Assembly: GCA_014379485.1 (NCBI GenBank)
Contig: JACMLS010000940.1
Coordinates: 1-6,593, forward strand
Reading direction: 5' to 3'
DNA: 6,593 nt
DNA from: Bacteroidia bacterium
GTDB lineage: Bacteria; Bacteroidota; Bacteroidia; B-17B0; Aurantibacillaceae
In this document: positions 1 to 5,829 of the stretch, in pieces
Position numbering within the stretch: the stretch's first letter is position 1
Layout: the number at the start of each line of letters is the position of its first letter
Made by a program: the position numbers and the translations under genes
The notes under the pieces: model-generated
What the model was told of the DNA's origin: nothing
Databases searched by the model: none
What the model saw: only the letters and a program-made list of their open reading frames with translations

Positions 1-1619
1 ATCGGATAGTAAGATATTTCTGACCAAAAATCTACAGGTGAACTACTATATTCAATTTCTGTAAACGCCTCTCCGGCAAATGCACGCTCATAAGAGCTTT
101 TAAAATGTTTTAATTGTTCATCTGAAAATCCTTCGCTAAAAACATTGCTGCCCTTTGCAATTACTTTGCCTGACATGTACTTAACCATTTCATCAAACTG
201 AAAATTGGATGTAATTAAATTAAAATCCCTGTCAACACTCCACATAAGATCTTTGGTGTTATTGATGAGTGCATTAAGGTTATTGCTGTTAAACTCCTGC
301 TGTTTCTCTGCCATTTTTCTTTCAGAAATATCTCTGAAATTGGCTACAATTGCGTGTATGCCGGGTTCGTGCAGCAAATTGGTAATTGAACCTTCGCACC
401 AGATCCATGTACCGTTTTTATGTTTTAAACGGCGTTGAAAATCAATGGATTTTCCGGGAGTTTCTGCCAGCTTCATTCTTGTTTCAGCAAATTCAATTGT
501 ATCATCCGGATGAATGAAATCAAAGGCAAATGCTTGCGGAATTTCCTTATAAGAATAACCAAACAATTTTATTATAGAGGGGCTGCTATACAATATTTTT
601 CCATTTTTGGCAGAAAGTGTTATCATATCTGCACCCTTTTCAATCATGGTGCGAAAACGTTTCTCGTTATTCACTAACAGCTCTTCTGTCTGTGCATGTT
701 TAATTTCTTTTTCAAAAATGTTGAGGGCAAAAGAAATATCTGAGGTTACTTCCAGCAGCAAAGAAATTTCTTCTGTGTCATAAAAATGTTGTTCTTCTGA
801 ACACAAATTAAATGTACCGCTAATATGGCCCGATTTTTTAACAGGTAATACTATGCAGGAACGGATGCAATGCGCTGCGGCAAAATGCTTCCAGTCTTTA
901 AGTTCCAGATCACTCTCAACATCGTTGCAGATGTAATAATTACCGGTGCGTAGTACATGATCTTGCGGCCCGCCGTTTTGGCATGATGCATTCGTAAAAT
1001 GATCCAGCTCATTCACAGGTATTCCCGAATGGTCAACAACACTTATTGTTTTTTGCTCCGCATCAAAAAAACCAAACCATGCCATTTTAAATTTGCCCGA
1101 TTCAATAGCTATATTACAGCAATTACGAAAAAGATCTGTTTCATTTTTTACACGAACAATGGTTTGATTAACGTGGCTGATAAAAGCATAAAGACGATTG
1201 GCTTTACGTAATTTCTCATCGGTAATTCGTTTTTCTTTTTTTTCTTCAGCTTCCTTTAATGCACGTGTAATTTTTTGAGGTAAAGAAAACAATTTGTCTT
1301 TTAATACGTAATCGGTAACGCCGGCCTTAATAAGCGCCACAGCCTTTTCTTCGCCAATGATACCTGACACTATGATAAATGGAATATCAGGATACTTATT
1401 TTGCTTGATCTGCAAAGCTGTAAGCCCATCAAATGAAGGAAGCGAATAGTCAGATAAAATCAGATCGGGTCCAAAATCCTGAAGTGCGCGTTCAAATGCT
1501 TCTTTCGTTTCAACAAATTCTGCACTAAAAGTCAGTCCGCTTTTTTTTAATTCGCGCAATAGCAAATCTGCATCGTTTTGCTCGTCTTCAAGAATAAGTA
1601 TTTTTAAATCGTGTTTCAT
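1..1619 (-). CDS. REC-GAF-PAS-PAS signalling protein, probable hybrid sensor kinase (C-terminus cut by window edge)
   Basis: The frame is open from ATG at 1619-1617 to the left edge, giving 539 complete residues with no stop. Residues about 5-122 are a CheY-like receiver: acidic pocket E11/D12, phosphoacceptor D57 (in SDYSLPSFDG), S85 and K107 (in VLKDK). This REC subtype usually sits in front of sensor kinases rather than DNA-binding domains. Residues 135-305 look like a GAF domain. Residues 318-435 are a PAS fold plus PAC (FGYSYKEI, FIHPDD, KHKNGTWIWCEG, ending FRDISERK). A second PAS starts near 447 and is cut off. No membrane segment is visible, so it should be cytoplasmic. The family normally ends in HisKA-HATPase, but that part lies outside the window, so kinase activity is inferred. 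It is the last visible gene of a run with the kinase and regulator at 4109-1709 and starts 89 bases after the regulator's stop. D57 may receive phosphate from that kinase. Confidence 0.9.
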   Translation of the reverse strand, partial: MKHDLKILILEDEQNDADLLLRELKKSGLTFSAEFVETKEAFERALQDFGPDLILSDYSLPSFDGLTALQIKQNKYPDIPFIIVSGIIGEEKAVALIKAGVTDYVLKDKLFSLPQKITRALKEAEEKKEKRITDEKLRKANRLYAFISHVNQTIVRVKNETDLFRNCCNIAIESGKFKMAWFGFFDAEQKTISVVDHSGIPVNELDHFTNASCQNGGPQDHVLRTGNYYICNDVESDLELKDWKHFAAAHCIRSCIVLPVKKSGHISGTFNLCSEEQHFYDTEEISLLLEVTSDISFALNIFEKEIKHAQTEELLVNNEKRFRTMIEKGADMITLSAKNGKILYSSPSIIKLFGYSYKEIPQAFAFDFIHPDDTIEFAETRMKLAETPGKSIDFQRRLKHKNGTWIWCEGSITNLLHEPGIHAIVANFRDISERKMAEKQQEFNSNNLNALINNTKDLMWSVDRDFNLITSNFQFDEMVKYMSGKVIAKGSNVFSEGFSDEQLKHFKSSYERAFAGEAFTEIEYSSSPVDFWSEISYYP

Positions 1620-1708
1620 GAATTATGGACTTTAACAGCGCTCTGTGAGCACATTTTTATTCATTTTTCCATTCGTTTGTTTACTTACCGGCAAATATTT
1701 ATAAATTA

Positions 1709-2143
1709 TCAAATATGCTGATTCAGTATCATCCAATACATGCCAAGTGCTTTTATAGCCTGAAAAAAATTATCGCTGTCAACAGGCTTAACTATATAAC
1801 TGTTTGCACCCATGGCGTAACATTTTTTTATATCCGGATCTTCTTTAGAGGAGGTAAGAATAACAACCGGAATAGTTTTAAGTTCCTCGTCTGATTTCAA
1901 TTTTTCAAGCACTTCAATGCCTGAAACTTTTGGCATTTTAAGATCAAGCAAAATAAGCCTTGGCTTTTTCATGATCCTTAGCGAATAAGATTCTCTGCAA
2001 TAAATAAAATCAAGTGCCTCTGCTCCGTCTTTTACATGGAGTAGTTTGTTTGTTAAACCACTTTTCTTAAGAGCGCGTATGGTAAGTATTGCGTCATCCA
2101 TACTGTCTTCCGCAAATAAAATTTCAATGTCGTCGTAATTCAT
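1709..2143 (-). CDS. Rcp1-like single-domain response regulator
   Basis: This 144-residue protein is one CheY-like receiver with no output domain. Visible residues are the acidic pocket E12/D13, phosphoacceptor D67 (LLDLKMPKVSG), T97/S98 (VILTSS), Y116 and K119 followed by P120 (YIVKPVD). The insertion around residues 45-60 and the GANSYIVKPV pattern match the Rcp1 type, which accepts phosphate from phytochrome-like or other PAS/GAF histidine kinases. Its ATG lies 10 bases after the stop of the histidine kinase at 4109-2154, so the two are almost certainly co-transcribed and partners. The start is preceded by an A-rich stretch instead of a clear Shine-Dalgarno, as usual in Bacteroidota. With no effector domain, it must signal by protein-protein contact or pass phosphate on. 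Its alpha-1 segment (ALKKSGLT) resembles that of the receiver in the downstream protein (ELKKSGLT), so the two receivers may be distant paralogues. Confidence 0.93.
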   Translation of the reverse strand: MNYDDIEILFAEDSMDDAILTIRALKKSGLTNKLLHVKDGAEALDFIYCRESYSLRIMKKPRLILLDLKMPKVSGIEVLEKLKSDEELKTIPVVILTSSKEDPDIKKCYAMGANSYIVKPVDSDNFFQAIKALGMYWMILNQHI

Positions 2144-2153
2144 GGTTCTTTTT

Positions 2154-4109
2154 TTAGAGATTATCGTTAGCTGAATTTTTTGGCACTAAAGGCAGGCTGA
2201 AATAAAAACATGCACCTTCACCTGGTTTTGCTTCTGCCCAAACCGTTCCGTTATGGCGCTGCACTATTTTTTGCACTATGGCCAGACCAATTCCTGTACC
2301 CTCAAACTCTGCACTTGAGTGTAAGCGCTGAAAAACACCGAAAAGTTTATTGTAATATTGCATATCAAATCCGGCCCCATTGTCTTTTATATAATAAACT
2401 ATTTGCTGATCCTTTTCATAGGCACCAATTTCAACATGGGGTGTTACTTTGTACTTTGAATACTTAACGGCGTTTGAAATTAAATTTGTCCAAACCTGTT
2501 TTATCAATGACCGGTCTCCTTTGGCAGCAGGAAGTGCGTTTAATTTAAATTCTGTTTTGATTTCGCTATCTTCAAAAAAAAGCTCTTCTTTTACAGCATC
2601 TACCAAAGACATCATATTTATTTCAGAAACTGTTACCTGTTTTCTTCCTAATTTTGAAAATGCCAGCAGATCATCGATCAGGTTTCCCATTTTTTTTGAG
2701 TTGAGTAAAATGGTTTTCAGAATTTTTCTTCCATCTTCATCAATTTGTACTCCATAATCTTCTTCCAGGATCTTTGTATAGCCGCTTATTGCTCTTAAGG
2801 GAGCGCGCAGATCATGAGAAACAGAATAAGAAAATGCTTCTAATTCTTTATTCACAGCTTCCAGTTGCTCTTCGGTTCTCTTCTGGTCTGTAATATCCAG
2901 CGTTACAGACAAAAGGCAGGTTTCACTATCAACTTCGGTAACAAGTACAGAGGTTGAGACCCACCTGATCACACCGCTCAGGGTTCTTACCTGCCCGGTT
3001 AAATTAACTGCTATTTTAGATCCCTGTAACTGACGCAGCATTTCATTGCGCTGGTCTTTATCATACCAGATATTTAATTCAGTCCCCGTTTTTCCAATAA
3101 CATCTTCTTTGTTTGCAAATTCAAACTGGCGCAGAAAAGATTTATTGATATTGATAATTACACCATCGTTGAGGCGGGAAATGGCCAATGCTGCCGGGTT
3201 TTGCTCAAACAAACTAAAAAAAAGTTCATTTGATTTTTTTAATTTCTCTTCGCTTTCTATTAATAACTGAATCTTGTTTTCTAATACTTTATTTGAATTT
3301 GCTAATTCAGCAGTTCGCACAATAATTTTTTTCTCAAGGTTTTTATTAAGCTCCAGAATTTCCTTTTGCGCTTTTTTTCGTTCTGTTATGTCAATTGAAA
3401 GAATAAAGATTCCCTCCGGCACCGGTTGAATGCTGAGTTCAAAGTCTGCTTTAGATCCATCAGGAAAAATAAATTCGCTTTCTAATTGTTCTGCCTTTCT
3501 CTCTATCATACATCGTTGTATAACTTCAAAAAAATGTGTATCCTCTATTCCCGGAAATTTTTCAATCAGTGTTAATCCAAGCAACTCTTCTCTTGTGCAT
3601 TTGCTGTATTTTGCAAGCGTGTGGTTTACATAAGTGTATTTCCAGTTAAAATCATGAATTTGTATTCCTTCCAGCAGATTGTCAAGCGTATTGCGGAATT
3701 GCCTCTCACCTTCTCTTAACTTTGCTTCAGTTTCCTTACGTAAAGTAATGTTGCGCGAAATTTTGGAAGCTCCGATAATCGTACCTTTTGCATTTTTGAT
3801 CGGAGAGATGATAAGTGATACATAGATCAATTTACCATCTTTTCCTATCCTTTCCGTTTCATAATGATCAACTACTTTTCCGCTTCTGATAATATCCATT
3901 ATCTCATTTTCTTCGTTCTCAAGGTGAGAGGGAATAAGAATTGAAATGCGATTGCCAATCATTTCTGACGAAGTGTAACCGAACACTTTTTCTGCACCGC
4001 CGTTCCAGCTGGTTATAATTCCATTAAGGGTTTTACTGATAATGGCATCATCAGAAGAGTTAATGATGCTGGCAAACAGTGCGTGTTCATCTTCAATTTT
4101 TCTTCTCAT
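2154..4109 (-). CDS. Soluble PAS-PAS-PAS sensor histidine kinase
   Basis: This 651-residue sensor kinase would autophosphorylate on histidine and pass phosphate to a receiver. Domains in order: PAS1 about 8-122 (NSSDDAIIS, FGYTSSEMIG, PAC end NITLRKETE); PAS2 about 132-243 (ending DITERKKAQ); a coiled-coil linker about 243-297; PAS3 about 295-410 (FEQNPAALAI, ending DITDQKRTEE); HisKA about 421-487 with H432 in FSYSVSHDLRAPLRA; HATPase about 530-640. The ATPase has the N-box at N546 (LISNAVKYS), G1 at D576 (DNGAGFD), the F-box around 590-596 and G2 at 604-610 (GTGIGLA). All catalytic boxes look intact. No membrane segment or signal peptide is seen, so it is cytoplasmic, and its ligands are unknown. 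An in-frame TAG sits 12 bases before the ATG, which fixes the N-terminus near PAS1 and leaves no room for a longer input domain. It is the first gene of the run with the regulator at 2143-1709. A decayed coiled-coil fragment lies just upstream. Confidence 0.95.
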   Translation of the reverse strand: MRRKIEDEHALFASIINSSDDAIISKTLNGIITSWNGGAEKVFGYTSSEMIGNRISILIPSHLENEENEIMDIIRSGKVVDHYETERIGKDGKLIYVSLIISPIKNAKGTIIGASKISRNITLRKETEAKLREGERQFRNTLDNLLEGIQIHDFNWKYTYVNHTLAKYSKCTREELLGLTLIEKFPGIEDTHFFEVIQRCMIERKAEQLESEFIFPDGSKADFELSIQPVPEGIFILSIDITERKKAQKEILELNKNLEKKIIVRTAELANSNKVLENKIQLLIESEEKLKKSNELFFSLFEQNPAALAISRLNDGVIININKSFLRQFEFANKEDVIGKTGTELNIWYDKDQRNEMLRQLQGSKIAVNLTGQVRTLSGVIRWVSTSVLVTEVDSETCLLSVTLDITDQKRTEEQLEAVNKELEAFSYSVSHDLRAPLRAISGYTKILEEDYGVQIDEDGRKILKTILLNSKKMGNLIDDLLAFSKLGRKQVTVSEINMMSLVDAVKEELFFEDSEIKTEFKLNALPAAKGDRSLIKQVWTNLISNAVKYSKYKVTPHVEIGAYEKDQQIVYYIKDNGAGFDMQYYNKLFGVFQRLHSSAEFEGTGIGLAIVQKIVQRHNGTVWAEAKPGEGACFYFSLPLVPKNSANDNL

Positions 4110-4114
4110 ATTCT

Positions 4115-4353
4115 TTAACTAAAATAGTTGTCAGCAATCTTTTTCATTATTTCTTTTGTAAGTGATTTTGTTATGTAATCAAAAACAAAATTCCACGCTT
4201 TTCCTTTTCGTCATTCTTAAAAACAAGTTCTTTGTTTGCAACGATCAGTTCAGCCGCACAATTCTCTTTCTCCTGGATTTGAAAAACAAGTTCTTTGTTG
4301 ATAAGAACCAACTCGTTTGATTTTCTATTTAACTCTTTACCCCTGCGGGAAAT
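4115..4353 (-). pseudogene. Frameshifted remnant of a signalling protein (ANKEL coiled-coil repeats)
   Basis: Reading leftward from 4353, a 60-codon open frame follows a stop (4356-4354), has no ATG, and ends at TAA 4173-4171. Its product holds two 21-residue coiled-coil units built on NKELVF with EKE, of the type found between sensor domains and HisKA in Bacteroidota kinases. Protein-like sequence in this frame fades after EKEKR (about 4195). A second frame then reads FDYITKSLTKEIMKKIADNY and stops at TAA 4117-4115, five bases before the kinase ATG. That tail vaguely recalls the end of a receiver domain (DYITKP-like), but this is weak. The simplest reading is the decayed 3' end of a kinase or hybrid regulator that once preceded the kinase gene; the upstream part is missing or unrecognisable. 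Alternatives are an expressed short coiled-coil peptide or a base-call error. The ANKEL homology is fairly secure; the identity of the tail is not. Confidence 0.6.
4189..4314 (-). repeat. Two tandem 63-bp coiled-coil repeat units
   Basis: Units at 4314-4252 and 4251-4189 encode two diverged copies of a 21-residue heptad-based unit. An 18-base core (minus strand AACAAAGAACTTGTTTTT) is identical at 4299-4282 and 4236-4219, exactly 63 bases apart. The rest of the unit differs substantially. The period of 21 residues, or three heptads, fits a signalling-helix linker. Confidence 0.8.
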
Positions 4354-4481
4354 TTATTTTGTTTAATAGTATTCAACAATGCGTAAATTGAGGATTCTGC
4401 TCAACAGGTTCTCAATAAATATTACCTGTGAAAGAGTTATTTAACGTCGTCTTTTTAACAATGGCTTTGCTTACCCTTGTT

Positions 4482-4521
4482 AAAGTACACATTGAATAAT
4501 AGCAACAAAGGCGTGTACTTT
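4482..4521. repeat. Perfect 9-bp inverted repeat, 22-base spacer
   Basis: AAAGTACAC at 4482-4490 is matched by its exact reverse complement GTGTACTTT at 4513-4521. No U-tract follows on either strand, so it is not a typical intrinsic terminator. Each arm holds the palindrome GTAC. It could be an RNA hairpin, a binding site for a dimeric regulator, or the scar of a lost element. Confidence 0.5.
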
Positions 4522-4693
4522 GCATTTCGGATTCATTAGTGTCCACTCACTTTTGATACCGGATTGATTGTTAAATGTAAAGTTGAACAGATTAAATGAG
4601 TAAAACGTTTCATAATTTTAAGAAAATGTTATATTTATCAACATTTCTTTTATTAAACGATCAAACTGCTTTTATACCGGACAATAAAGGGGT

Positions 4694-4715
4694 ATGAGAT
4701 CAAACAGTATCTCAT
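4694..4715. repeat. 7-bp inverted repeat, 8-base spacer
   Basis: ATGAGAT at 4694-4700 pairs with ATCTCAT at 4709-4715. The left arm lies within GGTATGAGAT, which recurs in direct orientation at 4869-4878. The role is unknown, and chance is possible in AT-rich DNA. Confidence 0.35.
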
Positions 4716-4724
4716 TACGGATAA

Positions 4725-4883
4725 ATGCCGGATTTCCTGAAGTACTCAGAATCTATTTGGTTTTTTATGATTGCAAAGGATCAGAAAATTTTATTTTCCG
4801 GATGCAATTTTATCTGTGCTGATTTTGAAAATAAAATGATTGCAATTCAGATGGGAAAAGATACGAATGGTATGAGATATTGA
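4725..4883 (+). CDS. Doubtful 52-residue plus-strand ORF
   Basis: The frame opens at ATG 4725 just after an in-frame TAA and closes at TGA 4881-4883. The predicted product starts MPDFLKYSES and contains ILFSGCNFICADFENKM. I do not recognise it. It is short, opposes every other gene in the window, and has no evident ribosome binding site or promoter. An open frame of 52 codons can easily occur by chance. It is listed because it is the longest open stretch in the gene-poor gap and its composition is not obviously low complexity. Confidence 0.15.
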   Translation: MPDFLKYSESIWFFMIAKDQKILFSGCNFICADFENKMIAIQMGKDTNGMRY

Positions 4884-4913
4884 TTGCGACCGGTTAATTC
4901 ATTGTAACGAAGC

Positions 4914-5273
4914 TCAAATCCAGGTATTGATCATTTTCAATAAAACTTCGGGTTCAAAAGGTTTTATGATGTAATCAGTAGCTCCAAGTTTCAACGCCTC
5001 TGCACGATCAACCTTCTCTGACATAGAAGTGCTGAAAATAAAAGGGATTTCGGCTGTTTGCGCAGTTTGCAATAACAAATGCAACACTTCATGTCCGTCC
5101 ATAGTATGCATCAACACATCGCAAATAATCAGGTCAGGCAAAAATTCTGTGGCGAGTTCAATTCCTTTTTTTCCGTTTCCGGCAGCTAAAATTTTAAAAC
5201 CTTCCATTTCCAGATATTCCGTGAGGTTTTCAAGAATTTCTGCATTGTCGTCTATAAGCAATATGGTTTTCAT
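4914..5273 (-). CDS. Single-domain CheY-like response regulator
   Basis: This 119-residue protein is a lone receiver domain. It has acidic residues D9/D10 (LLIDDN), phosphoacceptor D52 (IICDVLMHTMDG), T82 in the IFSTS strand, Y101 and K104 followed by P105 (YIIKPF). I start it at MKTILLIDDN (ATG 5273-5271) because the receiver fold begins there. The frame stays open to an ATG at 5384, but those 37 extra residues have no domain character and would run back into the terminator at 5376-5410. One oddity is H56, where most receivers have proline (MPxMDG). The phosphorylation site itself is intact. No output domain is present, so it probably acts by protein contact or in a phosphorelay. The nearest kinase gene is about 800 bases downstream on the same strand, so partnership with it is possible but not shown. 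No convincing terminator follows the stop. Confidence 0.9.
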   Translation of the reverse strand: MKTILLIDDNAEILENLTEYLEMEGFKILAAGNGKKGIELATEFLPDLIICDVLMHTMDGHEVLHLLLQTAQTAEIPFIFSTSMSEKVDRAEALKLGATDYIIKPFEPEVLLKMINTWI

Positions 5274-5375
5274 TGGTGGCGCCTGGCCGGATTTGAAAAA
5301 ACTTAATTGTTTGATCGATTCATTTGTTAATTTGATAATGTAGAATGAAATAAATTTCAATACCTCTGAGTGGTA

Positions 5376-5410
5376 AAAAAGCAATTCATTTATAAAATGA
5401 ACTGCTTTTT
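5376..5410 (-). terminator. Intrinsic hairpin terminator after the AAKH small gene
   Basis: Arms 5376-5391 and 5395-5410 form a 16-bp stem with one mismatch around a 3-base loop (ATA). Runs of A and T at the two ends give a U-tract on either strand, so it could work in both directions. It starts 28 bases past the stop of the 85-residue gene. It lies about 100 bases upstream of the next gene's ATG, separating the two transcription units. Confidence 0.85.
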
Positions 5411-5438
5411 AAAAATCAGAATCAATAAGGCTCAACGC

Positions 5439-5696
5439 TTATTTTTTCATTGCGTGGTTTTTACTCACTTCTCTTTGTTGTTCACCGGCAAGGTGATAAT
5501 GCCCGTTTGCTTTCAGAGTGCTTTCAAAGGCTTTTTCAGTGTGTCCGCTTTCCTGGTGCTTTGCAGCATCTGTGTGGTGTTTTGCAGCTTCTTCAAGATG
5601 CTTTGCAGCTTTTTTGTGATTTTCAATTGTCTTTTGATTTTCAGCGGTTGGACTTTTTGTCTCTTCCTTTTTTACGGGTGTTTCTGTATTTTTCAT
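5439..5696 (-). CDS. Small Lys/Ala/His-rich helical protein with AAKH heptads
   Basis: This is an 85-residue hydrophilic protein of unknown function. The first 25 residues are Lys/Glu/Thr-rich and probably disordered. Then AAKH recurs every seven residues at 30-33, 37-40 and 44-47, followed by a less regular His-containing helix up to HYHLAGEQQ. Nine of 85 residues are histidine and about 15 are lysine. There is no signal peptide, membrane segment or cysteine, so it is likely cytoplasmic. The heptads appear in the DNA as TTTGCAGC (plus strand) at 5560, 5581 and 5602, spaced 21 bases. Small AAKHH-type proteins occur in Bacteroidota, to my knowledge without an assigned role. Nucleic-acid or metal binding or a stress role would be guesses. 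A-rich sequence precedes the ATG, a dyad lies 16-37 bases upstream, and a terminator follows, so the gene looks independently expressed. Long plus-strand frames opposite it are shadows of the repeat. Confidence 0.82.
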   Translation of the reverse strand: MKNTETPVKKEETKSPTAENQKTIENHKKAAKHLEEAAKHHTDAAKHQESGHTEKAFESTLKANGHYHLAGEQQREVSKNHAMKK

Positions 5697-5711
5697 TTTG
5701 CTGTATTTAAA

Positions 5712-5733
5712 ATTGTGAATGAATTTTCACAAT
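5712..5733. promoter_or_regulatory. 8-bp dyad in the leader of the AAKH small gene
   Basis: ATTGTGAA (5712-5719) and TTCACAAT (5726-5733) are exact reverse complements separated by 6 bases. The site ends 15 bases upstream of the small gene's ATG. It could be an operator for a dimeric repressor or a 5' UTR hairpin. No confident -33/-7 promoter pair could be fixed around it. Confidence 0.5.
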
Positions 5734-5817
5734 GAGATAAAGGTGAATACTAATAAAATTATAGTGTTATACATTTTTTACAATAAGTTATATTTTTTGC
5801 ACAACAAATTTTTGCGA

Positions 5818-5829
5818 ATGAATATTCAT
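5818..5829. repeat. Perfect 12-bp palindrome at the yihY-like gene end
   Basis: ATGAATATTCAT is self-complementary and sits directly after the TAG stop of the YihY-family gene. It lacks a loop and a U-tract, so it is a poor terminator. It may be chance or a protein binding site upstream of the AAKH gene. Confidence 0.35.

Larger units (their letters stand above)
4360..4913. other. Gene-poor region with inverted repeats
   Basis: About 550 bases separate the kinase-side remnant from the response regulator gene. I find no recognisable protein on either strand; all frames are broken by frequent stops except a 52-codon plus-strand ORF (4725-4883). The stretch holds a perfect 9-bp dyad (4482-4521), a 7-bp dyad (4694-4715) and a 6-bp dyad (4404-4429). 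A 10-base direct repeat, GGTATGAGAT, occurs at 4691-4700 and 4869-4878. No transfer RNA or ribosomal RNA, CRISPR array or riboswitch is recognisable. The minus-strand promoter for the kinase operon would be expected here or within the remnant, but I found no good match to the Bacteroidota TAnnTTTG element. Confidence 0.6.

Noticed and set aside
205..1211. Several plus-strand frames of about 70-80 codons
   Set aside because: They lie antisense to the REC-GAF-PAS-PAS gene, which has clear domain motifs throughout.
1620..1708. Short dyads (ACAG/CTGT, GCTC/GAGC) between the Rcp1-like gene and the REC-GAF gene
   Set aside because: The stems are only 4 bp and overlap each other, too weak to call a terminator or operator.
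4115..4147. Ten-residue minus-strand ORF MKKIADNYFS just before the kinase, as a leader peptide
   Set aside because: The same frame reads protein-like sequence further upstream, so it is better explained as the tail of the decayed gene. No attenuator hairpin is seen.
4404..4429. ACAGGT/ACCTGT 6-bp inverted repeat
   Set aside because: It is short, with a 14-base spacer and no U-tract, so it is likely to occur by chance in this composition.
4500..4620. Possible insertion-sequence scar around GTGTCCACTCACTTTTGATA
   Set aside because: It gave a vague impression of a transposon end, but there is no matching inverted end, target duplication or transposase fragment to support it.
5370..5735. Long plus-strand frames opposite the AAKH small protein
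   Set aside because: They are antisense to a well-supported heptad-repeat gene. The regular 21-base repeat keeps other frames open, and their Cys/Phe-rich products look like shadow translations.
5734..5829. TATAAT-like and TTTG-like promoter boxes upstream of the AAKH gene
   Set aside because: The sequence is very AT-rich and no pair has both the right spacing and a TAnnTTTG match, so any call would be arbitrary.
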